Positions 6,184 to 12,730 of a stretch of DNA of 14,358 bases are shown here, piece by piece. The position numbers and the translations under genes are program-made. Origin of the DNA: Betaproteobacteria bacterium (lineage in GTDB: Bacteria > Pseudomonadota > Gammaproteobacteria > Burkholderiales > Casimicrobiaceae); contig PLYG01000060.1 in assembly GCA_003153335.1 (NCBI GenBank), forward strand, positions 6,698 through 21,055, read 5' to 3'. The first letter of the stretch is position 1, and the number at the start of each line of letters is the position of its first letter. Under the pieces are notes generated by a model. It made no database searches. It was not told where the DNA came from and was given only the letters and a program-made list of their open reading frames with translations.

Positions 6184-9100
6184 CTAGTGCATGCGGCGTC
6201 TTAAGCCCGCTTCGGTATCTTCACGGCTTGCGTCGCGATCGTAAGTATCGGCCATCGCCATAAGAAGCTTTGAAGCCACGAAAGGGTGCGAAATCTGAAG
6301 CGCAAGACCCCAGTTTAGATACTTGACCGCCAACTCGCGCTCTTGGTTGCCCCCTTCGGCGCGCCAGTGCACGCCACGCGAGTTATACGCTTCGGTGCGT
6401 GCGCCGCCCATCATGGACTCGGACTGAATTTCCTCCATTACGTCTCGCACAGGCTCACACGGCCACACCCCGTCCTTGCCGATCGGCGATCTTGACAGTA
6501 ATTTCCCGAGGCACATGTCGGCCACGTCACCGCGAGCCTGTTCCGCGCATGACTGGCGAACCGTCTCAATCCACCTTGCAAGATGTTGCGCCTCCAGTTC
6601 GTCGACCAAATTGCGGCCAGGGATGCGCTCTATCGCTTCGATCAGTTTGTAGCCGCGTTCCGCCATGTCCACTACGCGCTCTGACGGGACTTGGAATTCC
6701 ACGGGATCGGGTGCGCCGTCCGTCCGTTTGTATGTCCACGCGATCGCATGAACGAAAAAGTTGGGGTTTGCTTCGACGTAACGTTCCAGATTCGGGATTC
6801 CGTAGTCCGCCTTCTCCCCGTGAGGCGCAAGTGCATCAATGTAGGCGAACTCCAGTCCGGCCTTTTGATCCATCGTCAGCGTCGGGCTGCGGTCTAAGCA
6901 TTTGAACGTCTCGACAACGTAGTACTGCTCGAGCATGTATTGACCCGGCTGGTCATTGCCAACCTTCGCCATCTCAGAGAGTAAGCGGAAAAGGACTTGC
7001 GGATCGACTTTACTTAGCTCCAATCGAATACAGGAAAACGCAGCTCGCGGCCTTCCCGCCTTCAATAACCGTTCGACTCCCTCAAGGGACTCCGGATTCG
7101 CGGCTCCAATCCAATCAGGCGCGACCTCACGCCAATACTTTGCCTGCGCATTTATACTCAGCCCATCAACTAGCGACCACGAACTCTTGCAGAATGGCGC
7201 AAGCAAAAGGAGCTGGACCATACCTTCGTCGGAAAGCTCTTTTCCGATGTTCTCGAGAACTGCTTCCCGCTGCTTGGGATCCGAGATCGCGTGCAAAGCG
7301 CCCGAGATAAGGCTTTTGTGAGAGTGGACTTCGCCCTCACCAGCTAGGATCGGCATGAGAGCTAGGCGCAATAGCTCTCGCAGTTCGTCTTCGCAACGTA
7401 CAGCATTGGTCGCAAGTGTCCCCACTACCCAAGAAGCTTTTCCGCGGCGGGAGAGCTCCAATATTCCGTCAAGTCCGCGTTGTGAGAAGACTTCGCGCAA
7501 TGCGTCAATTCGAAGATTTTGGATCCGCTCATTTCGCTTTTCGTAGTCGATCTGCGCGATACCCCGAATCTCGTCGGCGGATTCCTCGACCCAACCACTG
7601 CGGAATAACCACAAGTGCTTATGCAGAAGATCGCTTGGCTCGAGCGCGGCGTAAACAGCCTTGCCCGCAGTTACCACGGCAGTTGCGTTTGCATTGTTCT
7701 TGGCCCGCACAGCGGCACGCCGCGAGAGTGTTGCAGTTCGGACTTTCTCCCTCATAGCGGCCTTGTCGGCATCACTAGCCTTACTCCTTGCCCACTCCTC
7801 GACTAGCGCCCAAACTCTGTCTTGATCGGCCGGTGAGAGATCGTGGAGGCGCTCAATCAAGTCGGTCAACTTCGAAAGTGAATGATCCTTCCAAGTCAAC
7901 GCCATTTCGACCATCTCACCGACGAAGTTGAGTACAGGCCCCCAGGTGGGAAACGGCTCACCAAATCCGTGGCCGTCAGGGCGCCAACGCGGCTTGTGGT
8001 TGTAGTGCCCAATTTGATGGTGCGTGCCGAACTGAGCGACGCAGATCTTCCAGGCAACCTCTGGAAACTTTTCGGCTAAAGCCTTCATGAGTTCGACCCG
8101 TTGCTCATGGCTTGCCGCAGTCTGTGGCATCCAAGCTCGAAAGATGGACTCGAGCGAGTTAGTCGGCTTGTTCACCCAGTTGTCATTGATTTGGACCTGA
8201 GCCAAGCGCGCCAATATGGAGACTGCACGGGGAAGAGTTCGCGGGTTCCAAGAAAGGCCTTCCAATGCCCAGAGCAGACCCGAGCGACTTGGGCCGCGGC
8301 CAAACGCACCAGGGTCGACGGGCCGAAGAAGGCCCAGAACTGCGGGTTCAGCTGTATGCAGGTCGCGTTCGAGAATCGAAAGGAATTCATCGGGAGCAGC
8401 TTCTGCATAAGTGGGAAGATCGCGATCGTTTGCTTCTAACACACGCGTAGTTAAGGGCAGTGGAAGCAAATCTCTCACTACCCGTATCGCCTCGGTTTCA
8501 GGGTCGATCCCCAGACGACTCTTGAATAGATGCGGGCCATGCACAGACAGCAAGACCAGTGTTTCGGAGATGCCTTCGCGAAATGCGGCGGAAAATTCAC
8601 GCGTCTTTCCGTGAATGGCCGCGGCCCAACGCTGATCATCGGGAAGATCCAGCGCTGGGTCGTCTTCGCCGAGCACCATCCGCGCCAAAGCAAAGTAACG
8701 CTTCAGGTCGTCAACCGTTATCGCACCCGCGATGGCGTATAGCAAGTCAATCTTTGAAATGACGCCTCTATAGCCGCCGATTGACCAGAGCGGGGCATCG
8801 TTCAGTTTGGCGAGTCTTTGGCACCCTCTCTCAAGTTCGGCGTAGGAGTCAACCCCAGCCAGAAGCGAAAGTCCAAGCTGTTCAGCCTCGTTCTGGCTGT
8901 TCCATGCACCCACAAACAGGAACGGCACAAGACTGGTCGCGGTAGGATGGTCAGCCGCCCATTCTGGCGTTCGCACCGCATCCACACGGGAGAGTTGTCG
9001 GCGCAGAACGGTCAGCGAGCGCCCGGAAGCCTTCGTTAGCCGAGAAATATCGTCGCGCTCGACAACCATTTCTTCGAGCGCTTTGTTGAATGTTTCGTAG

Positions 9101-10317
9101 TTCGCCGGCTCAAGAGCGATGTGAGGCTTGCTAATCACGGCGTTGCGCGGGTAGACAACGATCGAATGCATCGACTTCGCAAAGGGCGCAAGTTCGCGTT
9201 CCACTTCGCGCTGATGCACAACTGGAATAATGGACTGAGCACCTGCCGCTAGGCGTGGCAAAACCCCGGGCGCATCAAACACCAAGACACGGTCGCGAAA
9301 TGAGGAAAGTTCGCTGCCGCCGCGTTCTCCAAGTGATTGTGCAAGGAAGGCGAGTGCCTCCTCGGTCGAATCAGCAGCGATCAATATCGGGCCCTCAGGG
9401 GGATTCGATAAGAGTGATAATAGCGTCCCTTTTGTCGCGTCAACTGCCGGGCCAAAAAAAACGCCGCTCAATGGAGGAATGGACGCATTTGCCCAGTCCG
9501 ACCAGCACTTGTCGAGTGTCCGAACGTGCTCTGCGGAAATGCGGGTTTCATTTGCGAACCACGCCTGTCCAGGCAGAGACTGCTCCAGCCATTGCTCAAG
9601 GTCGCTCGCATCGTAAGCACGCACATCTTTCCAAAGCTTTTTCGCCGCTTGCTCGGCAATCCAAGCGGACTTGCGATGCCAGCGACGGGGGCTCACGAAA
9701 ACAAACGTTGTCTCGCCGCGCACCAATGGATCGATCGCCTTTACGCTCTTCTCGAAGTCGTCGTCCGCCTTTGCTCTGGGGTCTTCGTTGGTACCGAATT
9801 CCCAGCCGGATCGGCCGGCGGGAACCCAAGGCGTTGCTTCGCTTGCGTGCACGAACCCGTCCCAGCCCGGTCTCTCCGCATCGTCGTTCCCCGGGAAATC
9901 GACGCTGGTTAACGCTCTTCCGGTCGAATGAACCAGCGTGCGCAGGAAAACGGCAAAACGACTCCGTGCAGGAATGTTGTGCGAGGCCCATCGCTCAACG
10001 TCGTTGGCTTTGATGGCCAAGAAGGGTGGCACATATGCTCTTGCCGATGCCGGCGGGTGCTTCTGCCGAGCTTGTGCTTCGTCATAGATAGCTTGCATTT
10101 TCAGTAGGTCCTCGCGCGGGTACTTAAATGCCCTTTCAAGCCGCGCCGCCATTTCCGCCGACAAGGAAGCATTGCCGTTTAGCAGATTCGAAAGCGCGGG
10201 CCGGCCCACACCGATGAGCGCCGCCGCCTTTGTCACGGACATCCCACGCGGGATAACTTCAGCCCGAATTCGGCTCCCTGGGTGTGGCACGGGGTGACTG
10301 TCGACAGGATTGGGCAT
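6184..10317 (-). CDS. Large HigA-HTH protein with nuclease-like and degenerate STAND-like regions, putative defence effector
   Basis: A 1377-residue protein that I cannot assign to a named family. Residues 13-66 are a HigA-type HTH (HPGSRIRAE, then SVTKAAALIGVGRPALSNLL). Residues about 115-250 resemble a PD-(D/E)xK nuclease fold: GWDGFV with D153, GWEFG with E173, a basic/acidic helix with K183, strand TTFVFVSPRRW, and VRAYDASDLEQWLEQ. Residues about 285-500 look STAND-like, but where the P-loop should be there is ILIAADSTEEALAFLA (311-326) without the Gly-Lys-Ser/Thr; VLVFD at 344-348 is Walker-B-like. The remaining ~870 residues are mostly helical, possibly sensor repeats. The ATG at 10317 follows AGGGA; a TTG at 10353 lies upstream of the predicted transcription start and is rejected. 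There is no membrane segment. Role in phage defence is inference. Confidence 0.75.
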   Translation of the reverse strand: MPNPVDSHPVPHPGSRIRAEVIPRGMSVTKAAALIGVGRPALSNLLNGNASLSAEMAARLERAFKYPREDLLKMQAIYDEAQARQKHPPASARAYVPPFLAIKANDVERWASHNIPARSRFAVFLRTLVHSTGRALTSVDFPGNDDAERPGWDGFVHASEATPWVPAGRSGWEFGTNEDPRAKADDDFEKSVKAIDPLVRGETTFVFVSPRRWHRKSAWIAEQAAKKLWKDVRAYDASDLEQWLEQSLPGQAWFANETRISAEHVRTLDKCWSDWANASIPPLSGVFFGPAVDATKGTLLSLLSNPPEGPILIAADSTEEALAFLAQSLGERGGSELSSFRDRVLVFDAPGVLPRLAAGAQSIIPVVHQREVERELAPFAKSMHSIVVYPRNAVISKPHIALEPANYETFNKALEEMVVERDDISRLTKASGRSLTVLRRQLSRVDAVRTPEWAADHPTATSLVPFLFVGAWNSQNEAEQLGLSLLAGVDSYAELERGCQRLAKLNDAPLWSIGGYRGVISKIDLLYAIAGAITVDDLKRYFALARMVLGEDDPALDLPDDQRWAAAIHGKTREFSAAFREGISETLVLLSVHGPHLFKSRLGIDPETEAIRVVRDLLPLPLTTRVLEANDRDLPTYAEAAPDEFLSILERDLHTAEPAVLGLLRPVDPGAFGRGPSRSGLLWALEGLSWNPRTLPRAVSILARLAQVQINDNWVNKPTNSLESIFRAWMPQTAASHEQRVELMKALAEKFPEVAWKICVAQFGTHHQIGHYNHKPRWRPDGHGFGEPFPTWGPVLNFVGEMVEMALTWKDHSLSKLTDLIERLHDLSPADQDRVWALVEEWARSKASDADKAAMREKVRTATLSRRAAVRAKNNANATAVVTAGKAVYAALEPSDLLHKHLWLFRSGWVEESADEIRGIAQIDYEKRNERIQNLRIDALREVFSQRGLDGILELSRRGKASWVVGTLATNAVRCEDELRELLRLALMPILAGEGEVHSHKSLISGALHAISDPKQREAVLENIGKELSDEGMVQLLLLAPFCKSSWSLVDGLSINAQAKYWREVAPDWIGAANPESLEGVERLLKAGRPRAAFSCIRLELSKVDPQVLFRLLSEMAKVGNDQPGQYMLEQYYVVETFKCLDRSPTLTMDQKAGLEFAYIDALAPHGEKADYGIPNLERYVEANPNFFVHAIAWTYKRTDGAPDPVEFQVPSERVVDMAERGYKLIEAIERIPGRNLVDELEAQHLARWIETVRQSCAEQARGDVADMCLGKLLSRSPIGKDGVWPCEPVRDVMEEIQSESMMGGARTEAYNSRGVHWRAEGGNQERELAVKYLNWGLALQISHPFVASKLLMAMADTYDRDASREDTEAGLRRRMH

Positions 10318-10352
10318 GGGGTCCCTGATGGTTGGAGCGGGCGCGAAGCGCA

Positions 10353-10381
10353 ATTGTACTGCGTAGCGCTACACAGTACAA
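10353..10381 (-). promoter_or_regulatory. Promoter of the 1377-aa gene inside a 28-nt near-perfect palindrome
   Basis: On the minus strand, TTGTAC (10376-10381) and TACAAT (10353-10358) are exactly 17 nt apart, making -35 and -10 boxes. The same span, 10354-10381, is a palindrome: TTGTACTG at 10354-10361, the perfect core GTAGCGCTAC at 10363-10372, and CAGTACAA at 10374-10381, with only the 10362/10373 pair mismatched. Transcription would begin near 10346, giving a short leader before the ATG at 10317. Binding of a dimeric HTH protein, probably the gene's own product, would exclude RNA polymerase. Confidence 0.7.
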
Positions 10382-10425
10382 GTGGAAGCATAAATATGGA
10401 CCCAACAGGCTTGACTGCGCCTTTT

Positions 10426-10932
10426 TTACGTTTTGGGCTGGCTAGACGGCTTACAGTTTAGGTGGGATGAGATCGTCGCTTCGTGCTCCTTGAATTTTCC
10501 CTGAAGCAGGTTACGCAACTCGAGTAGTCCATCTTCAGCCAGGAGGTGATCGAACTCTGCAGCAGTCAATCCGATTTGGCGCGTGTACTTGTCGAGGACC
10601 GTTGCAGGAGCCACGTCGCGCTCGTTCGCGACGGCATGGGAAGCTTCCGATCGAGAGTGCCGCCCCGTACGGACAAGGTGCACTACTTCGAGGATCTGCT
10701 GCAATGCGAGTGGCACGCCGCGGGGATACTGAGGCGTTTCTGGAATCGCAACGGTTGTCTCCGCCGTTGCGGAGGACGCAACGGGAGAGCGTTTGGAGAG
10801 AAGCGCCCGGCGAAGGATTCCGTTTGCGGTCGCATCGACAAAGGGCGTATCCCGTTGGCGCTTTAGTTCTTCCGCACGAGCCACGAGGAACGAGTGAACA
10901 TCGTCGTCAATTTCGATCTGACGCATACGCAT
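10426..10932 (-). CDS. SeqA-N-like ribbon-helix-helix DNA-binding protein
   Basis: A 168-residue protein. Its first ~45 residues (MRQIEIDDDVHSFLVARAEE, then DTPFVDATANGILRRALL) match the ribbon-helix-helix N-terminal domain of SeqA-type proteins, which bind DNA as dimers. The Ala/Thr/Pro-rich stretch at 48-70 is a linker. Residues about 72-158 form a helical domain (PLALQQILEVVHLVRTG, VAPATVLDKYTRQIGL, EFDHLLAEDG) of a kind I recall beside restriction-like genes but cannot name. The ATG at 10932 is preferred because GGGAG lies 6 nt upstream; a GTG at 10956 would lie before the predicted transcription start. It ends 108 nt before the 1377-aa gene on the same strand. Likely an autorepressor or partner of that gene; not a chromosomal SeqA, whose usual methyl-GATC domain is absent. 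Confidence 0.75.
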   Translation of the reverse strand: MRMRQIEIDDDVHSFLVARAEELKRQRDTPFVDATANGILRRALLSKRSPVASSATAETTVAIPETPQYPRGVPLALQQILEVVHLVRTGRHSRSEASHAVANERDVAPATVLDKYTRQIGLTAAEFDHLLAEDGLLELRNLLQGKFKEHEATISSHLNCKPSSQPKT

Positions 10933-10943
10933 GACCATCTCCC

Positions 10944-10989
10944 ACTGAAGTGACACTTCAGTGTACTTCAGTTAATTGCAGTAAGTCAA
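10944..10989 (-). promoter_or_regulatory. Promoter of the ribbon-helix-helix gene with phased operator repeats
   Basis: On the minus strand, TTGACT (10984-10989) and TACACT (10960-10965) are separated by 18 nt, giving a good sigma-70 promoter with start near 10953. Three copies of the octamer ACTTCAGT cover it: inverted at 10944-10951, direct at 10955-10962 and 10965-10972. Two of them form a perfect 10-bp inverted repeat at 10943-10963. The 10-11 nt spacing places them on one DNA face, as expected for ribbon-helix-helix dimers. A fourth copy with one mismatch, ACTGGAGT, lies at 11007-11014. Confidence 0.7.
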
Positions 10990-11014
10990 CCAGCGCGATT
11001 TGCTTCACTGGAGT

Positions 11015-11302
11015 CTGCGTCCGACCATCCAATCGTGGAGCATCCTTGAAGCGCGAGCGTTGCGATACCATGTCACGACATGTCTTGCCGTGTAATAATT
11101 CTTTTATTATCAATGACATGTTATAATTTTACCCATCGTGGCGGAGGGTACCGCTGGCCGCCAAAATCTTTCGACAAGGTGGTGGAAAGATGGGTAGTTC
11201 CACACCCAGCAGAGCGTATCACTACATATCAAGCCGGACGATGGGTGAGACGATGGGTGGGAACCCGTTATGCCCGGAACTGCGATGCGGCACAAGGGCC
11301 GA
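11015..11302. other. AT-rich gene-free stretch between the island genes and tRNA-Ser
   Basis: It contains a palindrome, CATGTC-AC-GACATG at 11069-11082, then an A/T-rich run at about 11091-11130. An extended -10-like box, TG-T-TATAAT, is at 11119-11127 on the plus strand. GATGGGT-type repeats lie at 11131-11139 (inverted), 11187-11195, 11238-11246 and 11250-11258. No gene is supported: a plus-strand frame at 11080-11343 runs into the tRNA and its last residues are translated tRNA sequence. This looks like an attachment-site region. Confidence 0.5.
11131..11259 (+). repeat. Right arm-type repeat cluster next to tRNA-Ser
   Basis: Four ACGATGGGT-like units: ACCCATCGT at 11131-11139 (inverted), AAGATGGGT at 11187-11195, ACGATGGGT at 11238-11246 and again at 11250-11258. 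The last two are 12 nt apart and match the left-end pair at 6135-6155. Spacing of 45-170 nt from the tRNA 3' end suits integrase arm sites. Confidence 0.5.
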
Positions 11303-11393
11303 TGGCGGAGAGGGCGGGATTCGAACCCGCGTTAGGCTATTAACCTAAACACGCTTTCCAGGCGTGCGACTTCAACCGCTCATCCACCTCTCC
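11303..11393 (-). tRNA. tRNA-Ser(GGA)
   Basis: The acceptor stem GGAGAGG at the 5' end (11393-11387) pairs with CCTCTCC (11313-11307), followed by discriminator G at 11306 and an encoded CCA at 11305-11303. The anticodon loop is CTGGAAA with anticodon GGA (plus strand 11357-11359) on the stem CACGC/GCGTG. The long variable arm TTAGG/CCTAA is diagnostic of tRNA-Ser. The T-loop GGTTCGAATCC is present. It decodes UCC and UCU. Confidence 0.97.
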
Positions 11394-11467
11394 GGAGGGC
11401 GCGATTTTACTCTACTTCCGTCAATGGCCCGCTGGCTATCGGGGGCATTGGACGGGCGGCCCCCAAA

Positions 11468-11482
11468 CGCCGGGACCCGGCG
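11468..11482. terminator. GC hairpin downstream of the PRC-barrel gene
   Basis: CGCCGGG at 11468-11474 pairs with CCCGGCG at 11476-11482; sterically this is a 5-bp stem with a 5-nt loop. It lies about 65 nt beyond the stop of the minus-strand PRC-barrel gene. There is no clear U-tract, so a terminator role is uncertain. Confidence 0.35.
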
Positions 11483-11498
11483 GCGCGAAGGAGAAGAC

Positions 11499-11527
11499 AC
11501 TGGCTTCCCACCTTCGCGGGAACGACA
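11499..11527. repeat. REP-like extragenic palindrome
   Basis: TTCCCAC at 11505-11511 and GCGGGAA at 11516-11522 form a hairpin with one mismatch around CTTC. With its flanks (CACTGG before, CGACA after) it resembles, in reverse complement, the dispersed GTCATTCCCGCGAAGGCGGG-type repeat I associate with many beta- and gammaproteobacteria. An outer pair, CGCGAAGG at 11484-11491 and CCTTCGCG at 11511-11518, could form an alternative stem. It lies between the tRNA and the PRC-barrel gene. Confidence 0.6.
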
Positions 11528-11547
11528 ATAAGGTTTCTGGCGCTGAC

Positions 11548-12390
11548 CTATTGGAGGGGTCTATCGTCTTCTGGTTTCGCCTCGGCTGCCCAGTAACCGG
11601 AACGTCCGTAGTGGTTGTGAATTACCACCTCCTGCTCACGATCGAGCGGCACTGCCAAGTCGTACGGCGGGGCGTCCTTGATTGCCTGCCGCGTCAAACT
11701 GACCAGGACTTCGGAATCGGACCAGCTCACGTCCTTGATCCATTCGGGCGCGACAAGTACCTGGTGGCCGAGCCACCAGTTGCCCGTATCCACAATGATG
11801 TAGCGAATGGCCCACGTATCCTCATCGACAAGCAACCCCCGCACATGACCGATGTCGCCATCGGTCGCATGGATGTGATATCCGATCATTGCATTGCAGC
11901 TTTGCAGGTGGGGATCTTCATGCTGATGCTGCGCCTCCTCAGCACGGGCGTAAGCTTCCTGCGTCTCCGGCGGTTCGGCAGGCGCCGACGAAACGAGATT
12001 GCCGAAGCCGCCCATGCCCGCCATCAGCGGTTCCGGGTAAGCTCCCATCCCCCAGATTCCGGCGCCGCCCCAGTAGTAGGGATAGCCGTAGTAGTCATGG
12101 AGCACCTCTTCGTACTGGCGCGAGACCGGTTTCTCGGTGTCGACGTCGGGACTGTTCGTCACTTGCTCTTTCGTGATCGCGGCGGGAAGTACCCTGCTCG
12201 TCCAGTCCGGGTGGCCGATCGCGACGGGCGAGATCAACACCTTGCGGTCCGAAAGCCATGTTCCGGTGTCGACTACCAGGTAGCGAATGACCCAGGAGTG
12301 GTCATCGAAATAAAAATCCTTCACGTGACCGATATCGCCATCCGTCGCGCGGATGGCGTAACCCAGCAGATCGTTCATGCTTCGTAACAT
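11548..12390 (-). CDS. Tandem PRC-barrel domain protein
   Basis: A 280-residue protein with two PRC-barrel domains, a beta-barrel fold found in photosynthetic reaction-centre H subunits, RimM and many stand-alone stress or membrane-associated proteins. The first domain is at about 5-60 and the second at about 165-225. Each has the signature GYxIxATDGDIGHV (residues 10-23 and 170-183, exactly 160 residues apart), followed by W-I-RY-hh-VDTG. The linker contains an aromatic Gly/Tyr/Trp-rich patch (YYGYPYYWGGAGIWGMGAYP) and then a Glu/Ala/Gln/His-rich run. There is no signal peptide. The ATG at 12390 follows GGAG at 8-nt spacing; an alternative ATG is at 12378. The function is unknown. The two near-identical domains suggest an internal duplication. 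Confidence 0.88.
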   Translation of the reverse strand: MLRSMNDLLGYAIRATDGDIGHVKDFYFDDHSWVIRYLVVDTGTWLSDRKVLISPVAIGHPDWTSRVLPAAITKEQVTNSPDVDTEKPVSRQYEEVLHDYYGYPYYWGGAGIWGMGAYPEPLMAGMGGFGNLVSSAPAEPPETQEAYARAEEAQHQHEDPHLQSCNAMIGYHIHATDGDIGHVRGLLVDEDTWAIRYIIVDTGNWWLGHQVLVAPEWIKDVSWSDSEVLVSLTRQAIKDAPPYDLAVPLDREQEVVIHNHYGRSGYWAAEAKPEDDRPLQ

Positions 12391-12730
12391 GTGTCTTACT
12401 CCTTCGCGAGCGTCAAGGAACGGAACAGTCGACGTACTGGAAAAGGCGGGGACTGACTCCGGACCTGGGGCATATTTCGAACAGGATTAGAGCATACTTC
12501 TAAATGACGTGATCCGCGTTGTCAGTTCGGTAGCGCACAGCGGCCGGCGGGCTGCTATGCAGGCGCGGACGATGGTTGCCACTGCCGACACAGGAGGATG
12601 GAACCGAGGAAACTCCGCTAGAATGGTTCAGGAGATCGACATCGACCATGCAGCATGAGCACCAGAGCGAGCTGAACAACCAGCCCAAACAGCGGGAGCC
12701 GGCGGTTGCGGCGCAAGTTCGTTTGCCCGC
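12391..12730. other. Divergent intergenic region with a possible short leader ORF
   Basis: About 340 nt between the PRC-barrel gene and the dehydrogenase gene, expected to carry promoters for both, although I see no convincing -35/-10 pair. A 33-codon frame at 12648-12749 (MQHEHQSELNNQ...) ends by ATGA overlap with the ATG at 12746. An AGGAGG at about 12592, directly followed by ATG, opens only a 7-codon frame. A long minus-strand frame through here (to 13723) is the shadow of the dehydrogenase gene. Confidence 0.4.

Larger units (their letters stand above)
6135..11302. mobile_element. Candidate integrative island bordered by paired repeats and tRNA-Ser
   Basis: Two near-identical 19-nt motifs, ATGGGTGGGACGATGGGTG at 6138-6156 and ATGGGTGAGACGATGGGTG at 11241-11259, occur in the same orientation near the two ends of a segment that stops at the 3' end of tRNA-Ser(GGA). 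Tyrosine integrases often use tRNA 3' ends, with arm-type repeats just inside the element. The segment contains only two minus-strand genes and an AT-rich stretch near the tRNA, and it looks lower in GC than its flanks. No integrase, excisionase or transposase gene is visible, so it would be a remnant or a satellite. The boundaries are approximate. Confidence 0.45.

Noticed and set aside
5877..6263. 128-codon plus-strand frame between the toxin-antitoxin operon and the large gene.
   Set aside because: No recognisable family, no good ribosome site, and it overlaps the 3' end of the large minus-strand gene.
10318..10353. TTG start extending the large protein by 12 residues.
   Set aside because: The TTG is next to the predicted -10 box and upstream of the expected transcription start, while the ATG at 10317 has AGGGA at good spacing.
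11080..11343. 87-codon plus-strand frame after an extended -10-like box.
   Set aside because: It runs into the tRNA-Ser gene and its C-terminal residues (AERAGFEPALGY) are translated tRNA antisense, a common false ORF.
11551..12387. 278-codon plus-strand frame opposite the PRC-barrel gene.
   Set aside because: Mirror frame of a gene with two clear PRC-barrel domains; no family features.
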